From Flavobacterium sp. (GTDB lineage Bacteria; Bacteroidota; Bacteroidia; Flavobacteriales; Flavobacteriaceae): a stretch of 64,000 nt of DNA. The stretch is from contig JAIXSK010000016.1 of NCBI GenBank assembly GCA_027484725.1, positions 124,001-188,000 of the forward strand, written 5' to 3'. How positions within the stretch are numbered: the stretch's first letter is position 1; each line of letters begins with the position of its first letter. This document shows positions 17,744-26,805 of the stretch, one piece after another. The notes beneath the pieces are model-generated. The model saw nothing but the letters and a program-made list of their open reading frames with translations, was not told the origin of the DNA and ran no database searches. A program made the position numbers and the translations under genes.

Positions 17744-18367
17744 TTATTTGAGTTTGTCAAAAATGTACCCGCCTTGGGTGGCACCCCAAACTTGCTTATC
17801 GTTTTGGTCAAAACCTTGATCCCACGAAATAATTTGGTCTTCTTTGAGGGTAACTTTGGATGTTGCATAACTTGCGCCTCTGAGTTCACTCGGACAAGTT
17901 TTAGCGCCTGTGCTTCCGCCAAAGTGATTTTTTCCCAGGCGTCTGAGCACCACTTCACAACCGGGTTTAAGCTCAATATCATTTTCAGTCAAGGCGTCAA
18001 AGGCCTCAGGTGTGCGCCATTTGCCAATCCATTCTTTTTCGTTTTTCAAGGTGTGAATCTCACTGATAAACTCGTTGTTGTTTTTTCTAGAAACCTTGTA
18101 AATTCTCACTCTGTAAGGTTTGTCTTGTTTCTTAAAAAGGGCTTGTTCTACATACAGGTAATTTCCTTTGTTTTTCCAGATCGGAACCATCCGCAACGAA
18201 ATACTGTAATAAGCGGTGTCGGCAGCCGCTTGTTTTTCTGAAGAATAAGTGCCTTGCATGAGGTTCACCAATTCGCTGAGTTCAGCATCTTTTTGTGTTG
18301 TTTTGTTTTGCCCTGATTTGCACGATACAGCAATGACCACGGCCAAAAGCACGATAATTTTTTTCAT
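17744..18367 (-). CDS. CpcT/CpeT-like lipoprotein
   Basis: A 207-residue predicted lipoprotein: MKKIIVLLAVVIAVSCKSG has a lipobox with Cys at position 16. The mature part resembles the CpcT/CpeT chromophore-lyase family: LMQGTYSSEKQA, YYSISLRMVPIW, YLYVEQAL, PYRVRIYKV and a final GGYIFDK. In cyanobacteria these proteins attach bilins to phycobiliproteins. Nothing here suggests phototrophy, so this is probably a lipocalin-like relative of unknown ligand. Starts upstream of 18367 are rejected because the lipoprotein signal begins there. Confidence 0.8.
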   Translation of the reverse strand: MKKIIVLLAVVIAVSCKSGQNKTTQKDAELSELVNLMQGTYSSEKQAAADTAYYSISLRMVPIWKNKGNYLYVEQALFKKQDKPYRVRIYKVSRKNNNEFISEIHTLKNEKEWIGKWRTPEAFDALTENDIELKPGCEVVLRRLGKNHFGGSTGAKTCPSELRGASYATSKVTLKEDQIISWDQGFDQNDKQVWGATQGGYIFDKLK

Positions 18368-18389
18368 AAAAGTTGTATTGTTTATTTGG

Positions 18390-18397
18390 CAAAAGTA
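18390..18397 (-). promoter_or_regulatory. Possible -7 box of the lipoprotein gene
   Basis: Read on the minus strand, TACTTTTG fits TAnnTTTG and lies 22 bases before the ATG. A TTG occurs 15 bases further upstream, slightly closer than usual. Confidence 0.4.
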
Positions 18398-18468
18398 AAA
18401 AAAATACCTGCCCAATTCATTTTGTTTTCAAGGTTTGTTACTTTAGTAAAACCTTAGAACTTATCATC

Positions 18469-18834
18469 ATGCAACTCAAAAAAACGCTGGTGCTTGGCGC
18501 AACAACCAACCCCGAAAGATATGCGCATCGTGCGCTAGAAATGCTCACCCGCTATGGGCATCCGGTTGTGGCAGTAGGACAAAAAGCCGGAGAAGTTTCG
18601 GGGGTTGCCATTCAAACATCACCCATTTCAATTGATGAGTTGGATACAGTTACTTTATACCTTAATCCCGAACGCCAAAAAGCCTATTACGATTATATTT
18701 TGTCGTTGCAGCCCAAGCGCGTTATTTTTAATCCGGGCACTGAAAATTCTGAATTTTATGCACTTTTGGCCAAGCACAACATACAAGCTGAAGTTGCCTG
18801 TACTTTGGTGTTGCTCTCAACCGGACAATATTAA
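18469..18834 (+). CDS. CoA-binding domain protein (YccU-like)
   Basis: A 121-residue single-domain protein with a Rossmann-type nucleotide site: KKTLVLGATTNPERYAHRA at the N-terminus, GHPVVAVGQKAGEVSG, then KRVIFNPGTEN and a C-terminal ACTLVLLSTGQY. This is the layout of the CoA_binding_2 family; the cellular role is not known. The ATG at 18469 is chosen because the domain starts right there and the upstream sequence overlaps the divergent lipoprotein promoter. Confidence 0.88.
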   Translation: MQLKKTLVLGATTNPERYAHRALEMLTRYGHPVVAVGQKAGEVSGVAIQTSPISIDELDTVTLYLNPERQKAYYDYILSLQPKRVIFNPGTENSEFYALLAKHNIQAEVACTLVLLSTGQY

Positions 18835-18839
18835 TTTTT

Positions 18840-18935
18840 AGAAGCTTTTCCGGCTGTACGCTGTATCTTTTAAACCTACAAGGTTTCCAAAACCTCGCAG
18901 GTTCAAAAGGATGCCGCTTCCATCCGGGCTAGGGT
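18840..18935 (+). repeat. Hairpin-containing intergenic repeat-like element
   Basis: It lies between two convergent genes. The core AAACCTACAAGGTTT / AAAACCTCGCAGGTT (about 18872-18903) forms an imperfect inverted repeat, bordered by CTGTATCTTTT on the left and AAAAGGATGCCGC on the right, which also roughly pair. Further out, TTTTCCGGCTGTACGC and TTCCATCCGGGCTAGGG look like fixed ends. The layout matches dispersed Flavobacterium intergenic units with constant arms and variable centres, as I recall them (not verified). It may double as a terminator for both genes. Confidence 0.5.
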
Positions 18936-18946
18936 AGTCGTGATGC

Positions 18947-20446
18947 TTAAAACTGCGTTTGTGATTCGGCCGGTTTGCTAATGGCATACAATCCGATAAA
19001 AGTCAGCAGCCCGTTCACAATAATGAGTTCGTTGTCAAAAACATAATCGCCAAAAAGCAATGCCGAATTCTTGCTGATCAAAAAGCAAATGGCCGGCGAA
19101 ATCACACAAATCAAAGGCACGAGCTTGTCGTGAACCGTTTTGGTTTTGACAAACAAGCCAAAAGCATACAAGCCCAAAAGCGGCCCGTAGGTATACGAGG
19201 CAATTTTAAAAATCATACTCACCACCGAGGCATCGTTGATGGCATTAAAAATCACAATGACCAAAAACATCAATATTGAAAACCCAATGTGCACGGCATG
19301 TCGTGTTTTGATGGTGTGTTTGTGCGCGTTTTCGGTTTTATCCATCCCGAGAAAATCTACACAGAATGAAGTGGTTAATGCTGTGAGCGCGCTATCAGTG
19401 GTAGCGAAAGTAGCGGCGGTCAAACCCAGCAAAAACACCACTGATGGTATCAAACTCAAATGGTGAAACGCAATCTCCGGAAAGAGCAAATCCGTGCGGG
19501 GTTTTCCGGTAATTAAATCGGTCGGAACTTCAATATGGTTTTGCGCTGCATACAGATACAACAAGGCGCCTACGCTCAAAAAGAACAAATTAATCACTAC
19601 AAAAATACCCGTAAAGGTGAACATGTTTTTTTGGGCTTCGGCTATGGTGGCACAACTGAGGTTTTTTTGCATCAAATCTTGATCAAGGCCCACCATGGCA
19701 ATGGTCACAAAAATACCGCCGAGGATTTGTTTTAAAAAATAGGTTCCTTTAAGGTAATCTTCATAAAAAAAGATTTTTGAGTAACCGCTGTTTTTGACTT
19801 GTTCAAAGGCTTGAAAAAAAGATAAATGCAAACTGTCGCACACAAAATAAATCGTCAAAAACACTGAGGATACCAAGAAAAATGTTTGCAAAGTATCGGT
19901 AATGATAATCGTTTTGAGTCCGCCGCGATAGGTGTAGGCAAAAATCAATCCGAGCGAAATAAGCACTGTGGCGGCAAACGGAATTCCGTAAAAATCAAAC
20001 ACGTAGCGCTGCAAGACAATCACCACCAAATACAATCTAAAAGCCGATCCAATAGTGCGACTCAATAAGAATATAAACGCGGCTGTTTTGTAGCTAACGG
20101 TTCCTAAACGCTTCTCGATATAGCCGTAAATAGAGGTCAGATTCATACGGTAATAGAGCGGTAAAAGCAACTGGGCAATAATCAGAAAGCCTATAGCATT
20201 GCCCAACACAAACTGAAAATACTTGAACTGATTGTCCGGATTTCCGACCTCGCCGGGCACAGAAATAAAAGTTACGCCCGACAGTGCGGTTCCAATCATG
20301 CCAAAGGCCACCAAATACCATTTAGAGTTTTTGTTGGCTTTGAAAAAAGCGTCATTTCCGGAGTTTTTTCGGCTGGTGTAATACGAAATGAAAAACAACA
20401 TCCCGAAATAACAAATAATCAAAGTGAGAATGGCCGTTGGCGTCAT
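18947..20446 (-). CDS. Sodium:solute symporter (SSS family)
   Basis: A 499-residue integral membrane protein with about 13 hydrophobic segments. It has the SSS core: [21 protein letters not shown] after the first helix, [17 protein letters not shown] in the second helix region (sodium-site type), [17 protein letters not shown] and a helix with [19 protein letters not shown]. Members import sugars, amino acids, sialic acid or inositol with Na+. The substrate cannot be told from sequence, and no catabolic gene is adjacent. The start at 20446 ([15 protein letters not shown]) opens the first membrane helix; an upstream in-frame ATG would add an unusual 20 residues. Confidence 0.88.
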   Translation of the reverse strand: MTPTAILTLIICYFGMLFFISYYTSRKNSGNDAFFKANKNSKWYLVAFGMIGTALSGVTFISVPGEVGNPDNQFKYFQFVLGNAIGFLIIAQLLLPLYYRMNLTSIYGYIEKRLGTVSYKTAAFIFLLSRTIGSAFRLYLVVIVLQRYVFDFYGIPFAATVLISLGLIFAYTYRGGLKTIIITDTLQTFFLVSSVFLTIYFVCDSLHLSFFQAFEQVKNSGYSKIFFYEDYLKGTYFLKQILGGIFVTIAMVGLDQDLMQKNLSCATIAEAQKNMFTFTGIFVVINLFFLSVGALLYLYAAQNHIEVPTDLITGKPRTDLLFPEIAFHHLSLIPSVVFLLGLTAATFATTDSALTALTTSFCVDFLGMDKTENAHKHTIKTRHAVHIGFSILMFLVIVIFNAINDASVVSMIFKIASYTYGPLLGLYAFGLFVKTKTVHDKLVPLICVISPAICFLISKNSALLFGDYVFDNELIIVNGLLTFIGLYAISKPAESQTQF

Positions 20447-20533
20447 GCGATATTTTTTAGTTGCCGCCAAATTACACAAATTATCTTCAAAAATGACAAC
20501 CATCACAAAGCCAAAATATGTACCTTCGCGGCT

Positions 20534-21154
20534 ATGGAGTTTTCGTCAAAATTACTTGAAAAAGCCGTCGATGAAATGGCGCAATTGCCCGGAATTGGCA
20601 AACGAACTGCCCTGCGTTTGGTGTTGCATTTGTTGCGTCAGCCCAAAGAGCAAACGGCTTTTTTAACCCAAGCACTCACGGCCCTGCGCGAGGATATTCG
20701 GTTTTGTCAAAGTTGTCACAATATTTCAGATACCCAGCTTTGTGAAATATGCGCCAATACCGGCCGCGACCACGGTTTGATTTGTGTGGTTGAAGATGTA
20801 CGCGATGTCATGGCCATTGAAAACACCCATCAATTCAGCGGAATATACCATGTTTTGGGCGGAAAAATTTCACCTATGGACGGAGTGGGACCGGGGCAAC
20901 TCAATATTGCTTCGCTGGTAGAAAAAGTAAAAACCGGCACAGTACGAGAGCTCATTTTTGCCTTGAGTTCAACCATGGAAGGCGATACAACCAATTTTTT
21001 TATCTACAAACAAATCAAAGATACCGGGGTAATCACAACCACAATAGCACGAGGAATTTCGGTGGGCGATGAACTTGAGTATGCCGATGAAGTCACCTTA
21101 GGAAGAAGCATAAGACAACGAATTCCGCTAGAAATTTCTTTCAAAAATAATTAG
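20534..21154 (+). CDS. recR: Recombination mediator protein RecR
   Basis: A 206-residue protein of standard length. In order: the N-terminal helix-hairpin-helix ([18 protein letters not shown]), the four-Cys zinc finger (CQSC and CEIC with GRDHG, about residues 57-75), the Toprim domain ([15 protein letters not shown]) and the C-terminal ATP-like segment ([23 protein letters not shown]; here ITTTIARG). RecR works with RecO and RecF to load RecA on single-stranded DNA gaps. It is divergent from the symporter. TACCTTCG at 20521-20528 resembles a -7 box only five bases before the ATG, which would give an almost leaderless mRNA. Confidence 0.95.
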   Translation: MEFSSKLLEKAVDEMAQLPGIGKRTALRLVLHLLRQPKEQTAFLTQALTALREDIRFCQSCHNISDTQLCEICANTGRDHGLICVVEDVRDVMAIENTHQFSGIYHVLGGKISPMDGVGPGQLNIASLVEKVKTGTVRELIFALSSTMEGDTTNFFIYKQIKDTGVITTTIARGISVGDELEYADEVTLGRSIRQRIPLEISFKNN

Positions 21155-21176
21155 GTAATATTCAGGAGGTTCTTTT

Positions 21177-21206
21177 TTTGTTATTCCGCCATAAAAATTA
21201 TCTTTG
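21177..21206 (+). promoter_or_regulatory. Main promoter of the polysaccharide locus
   Basis: TTTG at 21177-21180 is followed after 18 bases by TATCTTTG at 21199-21206, an exact match to the Bacteroidota -33/-7 consensus with normal spacing. Transcription would begin shortly before the wza ATG at 21229. No comparably good pair was noticed further into the locus. Confidence 0.7.
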
Positions 21207-21228
21207 TTGGCTAAATTTTCACACAAAC

Positions 21229-22023
21229 ATGAACAAGCGCTTATTGTTGGTACTGATTGGTTTTGGATTACTATTCACCTCATGTGTACCAACCAAAGAT
21301 TTGATATATCTTCAAAAAAAGCAATCCGCAGATGCCGGTACTGAGGTGAATCAGATGGCATCTAAGCCTTACAGAGTGCAAACTTCAGATATTCTTTCTA
21401 TTTCAATCAAAGCTAATGACCCTAAATTGGTTGAAATTTTTTCGCCAAAAAATCAAATAATAGAGAACAATAAATCTGAAATCTCCTTGTATTTTGATGG
21501 TTTTACCGTTGATGACCACGGACAAATTCGCATGCCGATTTTAGAAGAAGTCAATGTTATTGACAAAACACTTGAAGAAATCAGATTGCACATTGAAGAT
21601 CGATTGCTCAAAGAATATTTCAACAAAGAAGCCAATATTTTTGTCACGGTTAAATTGGCCGGGTTTCGTTATACCATCAACGGAGAAGTCGGCGTTCCCG
21701 GAAGCAAAATAATGTTTGTAGAAAAATTGAACATCATGGAGGCTATTGCCAATGCCGGAGACATTACCATGACCGGTGACCGGCACAATGTAACGGTTAT
21801 TCGGCAAACGCCTTCGGGCTATGAAATGCACGACATTGATCTTACTGATGCCAACGCCATCAAATCACCCTATTATTACATAAGACCCAATGACTACATA
21901 TACGTCAAGCCGCTCAAGCAAAAATCTTGGGGTACCGGAAAAACAGGTATAGAATCACTTTCGACTATTTTGTCAGTATTGACTCTGATTACCACAACTT
22001 TGATTCTTTTAAGAAGCAACTAA
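21229..22023 (+). CDS. wza: Polysaccharide export outer-membrane lipoprotein (Wza-like)
   Basis: A 264-residue lipoprotein with signal MNKRLLLVLIGFGLLFTSC (Cys19). The Poly_export domain begins near YRVQTSDILSISIKA, and a SLBB-type domain follows (FRYTINGEVGVPGS, NIMEAIANAGDITMTGDR). It ends in a hydrophobic segment (LSTILSVLTLITTTLILL). Bacteroidota versions are shorter than E. coli Wza (about 380 residues). It forms the outer-membrane exit channel for the polymer and docks to the Wzc protein encoded three bases downstream. First gene of the locus, right behind its promoter. Confidence 0.92.
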   Translation: MNKRLLLVLIGFGLLFTSCVPTKDLIYLQKKQSADAGTEVNQMASKPYRVQTSDILSISIKANDPKLVEIFSPKNQIIENNKSEISLYFDGFTVDDHGQIRMPILEEVNVIDKTLEEIRLHIEDRLLKEYFNKEANIFVTVKLAGFRYTINGEVGVPGSKIMFVEKLNIMEAIANAGDITMTGDRHNVTVIRQTPSGYEMHDIDLTDANAIKSPYYYIRPNDYIYVKPLKQKSWGTGKTGIESLSTILSVLTLITTTLILLRSN

Positions 22024-22026
22024 ACC

Positions 22027-24489
22027 ATGATTGATACTAAAGATTTTTCGTTTTTTGAGAGTCAAAACAGTTTTGATTTTAAAGGGTTTTTAATCAAAAT
22101 CACCAGTTATTGGAAATGGTTTGTTTTGTCATTGATCATTACATTTACCATTGCACATCAGGTTAATGTGCGCAAAGAAAAGGTATATCAATTAGAAACT
22201 TCTATAGCCATCAAAGAAGAGAACAATCCGTTTTTTACTTCAAATACCAGTTTGGTTTTTAACTGGGGAGGCACTTCTGATCAGGTACAGAATATATCCA
22301 ATACACTTCGTTCTCGTTCACACAATGAATTGGTCGTTAGTAAGCTCAATTATTTTATTGATTATCTTGAAAAAGGAAAATACAATTATCAGGATGCCTA
22401 TGGCCGTGTTCCGTTTTACATTAAAGCTGATTTAACCAAACCACAGTTGCACGAAACGCTCATCAAAGTTAAATTCTTGAGCGAATCTGAGTATGTTTTA
22501 GACATTGCTTTTGAGGGCAAAAGTGTTAACGTCGTCAATTATACTGATAATTCAATAACCGAAGCGTCTGTGGTGCCCGGAGAAATTAAAAAAAGGTATA
22601 AAACCGGTCAAAAAGTATCGCTGCCCTTTTTAAACGTGGTGTTAGAAATCAAGGATAATCCCGGTATTTACAAAGGAAACGAGTATTATTTCCGTTTTAG
22701 AAGTTTTGATGAGACCGTTGCTCGGTATCAATCGGTTAAAGTAGAAATTGATTCAAAAGCACCTTCTATTCTTCGGTTATCACTTCAAGGTACCAATAAG
22801 AAGCGCTTAGAAGAATACCTGAATGAAACCGTTAAAATGCTCATTAAAGTTCAGTTAGACCGAAAAAACCAATTTGCCACCAATACCATTGAGTTTATTG
22901 ACAGCACCTTGGTTTCTATGGGAGATCAGCTCAAAGCTACCGGAGACGAACTCAAAGCATTTAACAAGAACAATAACATAATGGCTATTCAAGAAGAGGG
23001 TTCTGGAATGTCGGGTCAACTCACTTCTTATGATATGGAAAAAGACCTCATTGTCAGAAAGATAGCTTATTGTAATACGCTTAAATCTTATTTGAGAAAT
23101 AATTCAGATTATTCAAGACTTCCGGCTCCAACCGTGGCCGGAATTGATGAACCTAATATTTTGTCTAATGTCAGCAAGTTAATTGAACTCTCAATTCAGC
23201 GATCACAGTTGGCTTATTCGGTAAAAAGTGAGCGGATATTTAGAGATTTTGACATGCAGATGGAGTCAATAAAATCTGTTTTACTTGAGAACATATCCTC
23301 TTTGACCAATTCACTCAAGTATGACTTGTCTTTGGTGAATAATAAAATCGGGAAAATTGAAGGTGACATTAAAAAATTACCGGTTGACAAACAAGAATAT
23401 TTAAAAATTCTCCGGAAGTATGATTTAAGTGACAACATATACAATTCTTTTCTTGAAAAGCGCAACGAAGCCGAGATTGTCAAAGCGGCCAACTTATCAG
23501 ACATTCATTTTATTGATACGGCCAAGGATACCGGTGGTGGACTCATTGGCCCGAACACCAGTGTGAATTATGTTTTGGCTACCTTTCTCGGATTGTTGAT
23601 TCCGCTTCTTTTTGTATTTGTTGTTTTCTTTTTAGAAAATTCTATTCTCAACACCGATGACATCAGCAGATTGACCAATATTCCGCTGATAGGCGTGGTA
23701 GGTGTCAAGTATTCGAACTCAAATTTATCAGTCATTGAAAAGCCTAAATCGGCTATGTCTGAATCATTCAGGGCGATACGTTCATCGTTGCAGTTCATGT
23801 ACAAAAAGAAAGATATTTCCGGATCAAAAACCTTGATGCTCACTTCGTCCATTAGTGGTGAAGGAAAGACTTTTTGTTCTTTGAATCTGGCTACTGTTTT
23901 TGCTCTTAGCGAACGCAACACAGTAATTGTTGGTTTAGATTTGCGCAAACCTAAAATTTTTGAAGATTTTAAAATTAAAAATGACATTGGTGTTGTGAAT
24001 TATCTCATTGGTCAGAAAAGTTTAGATGAAGTAATTCAAAAGACCCACATTCCTTATTTAGATGTTGTGACTTCTGGTCCGATTCCTCCAAATCCATCTG
24101 AGCTCATCATTGGTCAAAGCATGCGCAATTTTATGAATGAACTCAAGCAACGATACGACTATATTATTCTAGATACGCCGCCGGTTGGTTTGGTTTCAGA
24201 TGCCATTGAATTATCTGAATACGCAGATTTAACCTTGTACATCATGCGTCAGAATTACACCAAAAAAGATATGGTCACTTTGCTCAACAACCGAATAGCT
24301 CGTGGTGAACTTGAGAACATCAGTATTATTTTGAACGGTTTTGAGAACAAAGCCAAATACGGAACCGGCTACGGTTATGGCTATGGTTATGGCTACGGTT
24401 ACGGCTACGGAAATTACGGAAACGGTTACCATGAAGAAGATAGACCCAAAAATATTTTCGAAAAGATTATATCTATATTTAAGAAGTAA
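22027..24489 (+). CDS. wzc: Polysaccharide co-polymerase / BY-kinase (Wzc-like)
   Basis: An 820-residue inner-membrane protein. It has a Wzz domain with the first membrane helix near residues 35-50 (WKWFVLSLIITFTIAH), a long periplasmic coiled-coil and a second helix (VLATFLGLLIPLLFVFVVFFL, about 515-540). A cytoplasmic tyrosine kinase domain follows: Walker A SSISGEGKT (about 606), Walker A' VGLDLRKPK and Walker B ILDTPPVG. The C-terminus is a tyrosine cluster with ten Tyr in under 30 residues, seven of them in an uninterrupted Tyr-Gly run. Cycles of autophosphorylation there control chain length and export with Wza. No cognate Wzb phosphatase is visible in the window. Confidence 0.94.
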   Translation: MIDTKDFSFFESQNSFDFKGFLIKITSYWKWFVLSLIITFTIAHQVNVRKEKVYQLETSIAIKEENNPFFTSNTSLVFNWGGTSDQVQNISNTLRSRSHNELVVSKLNYFIDYLEKGKYNYQDAYGRVPFYIKADLTKPQLHETLIKVKFLSESEYVLDIAFEGKSVNVVNYTDNSITEASVVPGEIKKRYKTGQKVSLPFLNVVLEIKDNPGIYKGNEYYFRFRSFDETVARYQSVKVEIDSKAPSILRLSLQGTNKKRLEEYLNETVKMLIKVQLDRKNQFATNTIEFIDSTLVSMGDQLKATGDELKAFNKNNNIMAIQEEGSGMSGQLTSYDMEKDLIVRKIAYCNTLKSYLRNNSDYSRLPAPTVAGIDEPNILSNVSKLIELSIQRSQLAYSVKSERIFRDFDMQMESIKSVLLENISSLTNSLKYDLSLVNNKIGKIEGDIKKLPVDKQEYLKILRKYDLSDNIYNSFLEKRNEAEIVKAANLSDIHFIDTAKDTGGGLIGPNTSVNYVLATFLGLLIPLLFVFVVFFLENSILNTDDISRLTNIPLIGVVGVKYSNSNLSVIEKPKSAMSESFRAIRSSLQFMYKKKDISGSKTLMLTSSISGEGKTFCSLNLATVFALSERNTVIVGLDLRKPKIFEDFKIKNDIGVVNYLIGQKSLDEVIQKTHIPYLDVVTSGPIPPNPSELIIGQSMRNFMNELKQRYDYIILDTPPVGLVSDAIELSEYADLTLYIMRQNYTKKDMVTLLNNRIARGELENISIILNGFENKAKYGTGYGYGYGYGYGYGYGNYGNGYHEEDRPKNIFEKIISIFKK
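24367..24413 (+). repeat. In-frame Tyr-Gly microsatellite in wzc
   Basis: Seven tandem 6-base units GGY-TAY encode the Tyr-Gly run at the C-terminus of the kinase. Any slippage by one unit keeps the frame and changes the tyrosine number by one. The synonymous C/T alternation interrupts perfect identity. Confidence 0.8.
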
Positions 24490-24500
24490 TAAGTTTTTAA

Positions 24501-25484
24501 ATGTCAGCAAGTAAATTTTTCAAAATTACCATTACAGGCGGCGCCGGATTTATCGGTTCAAATTTGTGCGAGCATTTTATTGCAAAAGGGCATCAGGTGG
24601 TTTGTTTGGATAATTTTGCTACGGGGCACAGACACAATTTAACTGCTGTCATCAATCATCCGAATTTTACTTTGATAGAAGGTGATATTAGAAATTTAGA
24701 CGATTGTCGAAAAGCTGTTCAAAGTGCCGATTATGTATTGCATCAAGCAGCTTTGGGTTCTGTTCCTCGCTCCATCAATGATCCTATTACTTCTAATGAA
24801 GTTAATGTTTCGGGTTTTTTGAACATGTTGGTTGCTGCTCGTGATGCACAAATTAAGCGGTTTGTTTATGCTGCCAGTTCTTCTACTTATGGTGATTCTG
24901 AAGCATTGCCAAAAGTAGAGCACATCATCGGGAAACCTCTGTCACCCTATGCCATCACCAAATATGTCAACGAATTATACGCAGATATTTTCCACAAAGC
25001 CTACGGCTTAGAAACCATTGGATTGCGTTATTTCAATGTTTTTGGACGAAAGCAAGATCCTAATGGGGCTTATGCGGCAGTGATTCCCAAATTTGTAATG
25101 CAATTCATGAAGCACGAAAGTCCCATCATCAACGGAGACGGAAACTACTCGCGCGATTTTACCTATATAGATAACATAGTACAAATTAATGAATGTGCGA
25201 TGTTGACCCAGAATCCGCAAGCACTTAATACAGTTTTTAATGCTGCTTATGGCGATAGAACCACTTTGAACGATTTGGTTCAGCATTTAAAATCAGCTTT
25301 GTCAGAATTTGACCCATCTATTGCTCAGGTACAAGTCATTCACGGCCCTAACAGAGCGGGTGATATTCCGCATTCATTGGCCAGTATAGAGAAAGCGAGC
25401 ACTTTGTTGGATTACAAACCCCAATTTTCACTCAAAGACGGTGTGAAAGAAGCAGTGAATTGGTACTGGCACAATTTAAAATAA
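24501..25484 (+). CDS. UDP-N-acetylglucosamine(-uronate) 4-epimerase (WbpP/TviC-like SDR)
   Basis: A 327-residue extended SDR with NAD motif TGGAGFIGSN (about residues 12-21), catalytic SSSTYG and the YAITK Tyr-Lys pair. HQAALGSVPRSINDP is characteristic of the WbpP/TviC group that interconverts UDP-GlcNAc and UDP-GalNAc or their uronic acids. Directly upstream of the TviB/WbpO-like dehydrogenase (23 bases), exactly the partner needed for UDP-GalNAcA. Confidence 0.88.
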   Translation: MSASKFFKITITGGAGFIGSNLCEHFIAKGHQVVCLDNFATGHRHNLTAVINHPNFTLIEGDIRNLDDCRKAVQSADYVLHQAALGSVPRSINDPITSNEVNVSGFLNMLVAARDAQIKRFVYAASSSTYGDSEALPKVEHIIGKPLSPYAITKYVNELYADIFHKAYGLETIGLRYFNVFGRKQDPNGAYAAVIPKFVMQFMKHESPIINGDGNYSRDFTYIDNIVQINECAMLTQNPQALNTVFNAAYGDRTTLNDLVQHLKSALSEFDPSIAQVQVIHGPNRAGDIPHSLASIEKASTLLDYKPQFSLKDGVKEAVNWYWHNLK

Positions 25485-25506
25485 TACAAAAACAAACCAT
25501 AAACAA

Positions 25507-26784
25507 ATGAGAATAGCAGTCATCGGATTGGGATATGTAGGTCTGCCACTGGCCAGATTATTTGCCACTAAATTTTCGGTAGTTGGATTTGACATCAATC
25601 AAAAAAGAGTAGATGAACTCAATAGTGGTGTTGACAATACACTTGAAGTTGAATCAGAATTACTACAATCTGTGCTCAAACAAAAAGGATCTGCTGCCGA
25701 CCAACCCGGTTTGCTGTGCAGCACTTCATTAGAAGATATTCGCGGGTGCAATTATTTTATTGTAACGGTTCCGACGCCTGTTGATAAAAACAATCGACCT
25801 GATTTGACTCCGTTGTACAAATCCAGTGAAACAGTCGGGAAAGTGCTCAAGAAAGGCGATATTGTGATTTACGAATCAACAGTTTATCCCGGAGTTACTG
25901 AAGAAGAATGCGTGCCTGTATTAGAAAGAGTCAGCGGACTGAAGTTCAATGTTGACTTTTTTGCAGGATATTCACCAGAGCGAATCAATCCCGGAGACAA
26001 ACAGCACACCGTTGAAAAAATTCTCAAAGTAACTGCTGGTTCTACTCCTGAAATAGGTGAAAAAGTAAATGATTTATACAAATCAGTCATTACCGCGGGA
26101 ACACATTTGGCACCGACCATCAAAGTGGCTGAAGCAGCCAAAGTTATTGAAAATTCTCAGCGTGATATCAACATTGCTTTTGTCAATGAACTTTCAAAAA
26201 TATTCAATTTACTCGGAATCGACACCCATGCAGTACTTCAAGCAGCGGGAACCAAATGGAATTTCTTACCGTTTAAACCCGGTTTGGTGGGTGGGCATTG
26301 CATTGGTGTTGATCCGTATTATTTAGCACAGAAAGCGCAAGAGGTAGGTTATCATCCGGAAATTATTTTAGCCGGCAGAAGGCTCAACGATAGCATGGGC
26401 GAATATGTCGCTTCACAAGTAGTCAAACTCATGATCAAAAAAGGAGTAGTTGTCAACGGAGCTAAACTTCTGATGTTGGGGATTACCTTCAAAGAAAACT
26501 GCCCGGATGTGCGCAACACCAAAATTGTCGATGTTATTTCATCATTGGCAGATTACGGAATTCAAGTAAGCATATTTGACCCTTGGGCCAATCCGGCCGA
26601 AGTCAAACATGAATACGGTTTGACTACAACCAACCACTGTCCTGATGAACTCTTTGACGCTATAGTCTTGGGCGTTGCACATGATTTATTTTCAGACATA
26701 AATTATTCAAAAATTAAAAAAGAGAATGCCGTTTTGTATGATGTCAAAGGAATTTTAGGCAATTTTGCAGACGGAAAGTTATAA
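25507..26784 (+). CDS. UDP-N-acetylhexosamine 6-dehydrogenase (TviB/WbpO-like)
   Basis: A 425-residue UDP-sugar dehydrogenase with N-terminal GLGYVGLPLA NAD site. YESTVYPGVTEEEC and YSPERINPGDK are typical of the TviB/WbpO branch, and the catalytic Cys lies in GGHCIGVDPYYLA (about residue 260). ITFKENCPDVRNTK lies in the C-terminal UDP-binding domain. It oxidises UDP-GlcNAc or UDP-GalNAc to the uronic acid with two NAD+. With the 4-epimerase it gives UDP-GalNAcA; WecB encoded further on could also feed it UDP-ManNAc if its specificity allows (inference). Confidence 0.9.
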   Translation: MRIAVIGLGYVGLPLARLFATKFSVVGFDINQKRVDELNSGVDNTLEVESELLQSVLKQKGSAADQPGLLCSTSLEDIRGCNYFIVTVPTPVDKNNRPDLTPLYKSSETVGKVLKKGDIVIYESTVYPGVTEEECVPVLERVSGLKFNVDFFAGYSPERINPGDKQHTVEKILKVTAGSTPEIGEKVNDLYKSVITAGTHLAPTIKVAEAAKVIENSQRDINIAFVNELSKIFNLLGIDTHAVLQAAGTKWNFLPFKPGLVGGHCIGVDPYYLAQKAQEVGYHPEIILAGRRLNDSMGEYVASQVVKLMIKKGVVVNGAKLLMLGITFKENCPDVRNTKIVDVISSLADYGIQVSIFDPWANPAEVKHEYGLTTTNHCPDELFDAIVLGVAHDLFSDINYSKIKKENAVLYDVKGILGNFADGKL

Positions 26785-26805
26785 ATTATTATACCAGATA
26801 AAAAA

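Noticed and set aside
24367..24413. Hexamer tract as an out-of-frame phase-variation switch
   Set aside because: Units are six bases, so copy-number change cannot shift the frame; only the tyrosine number would vary.
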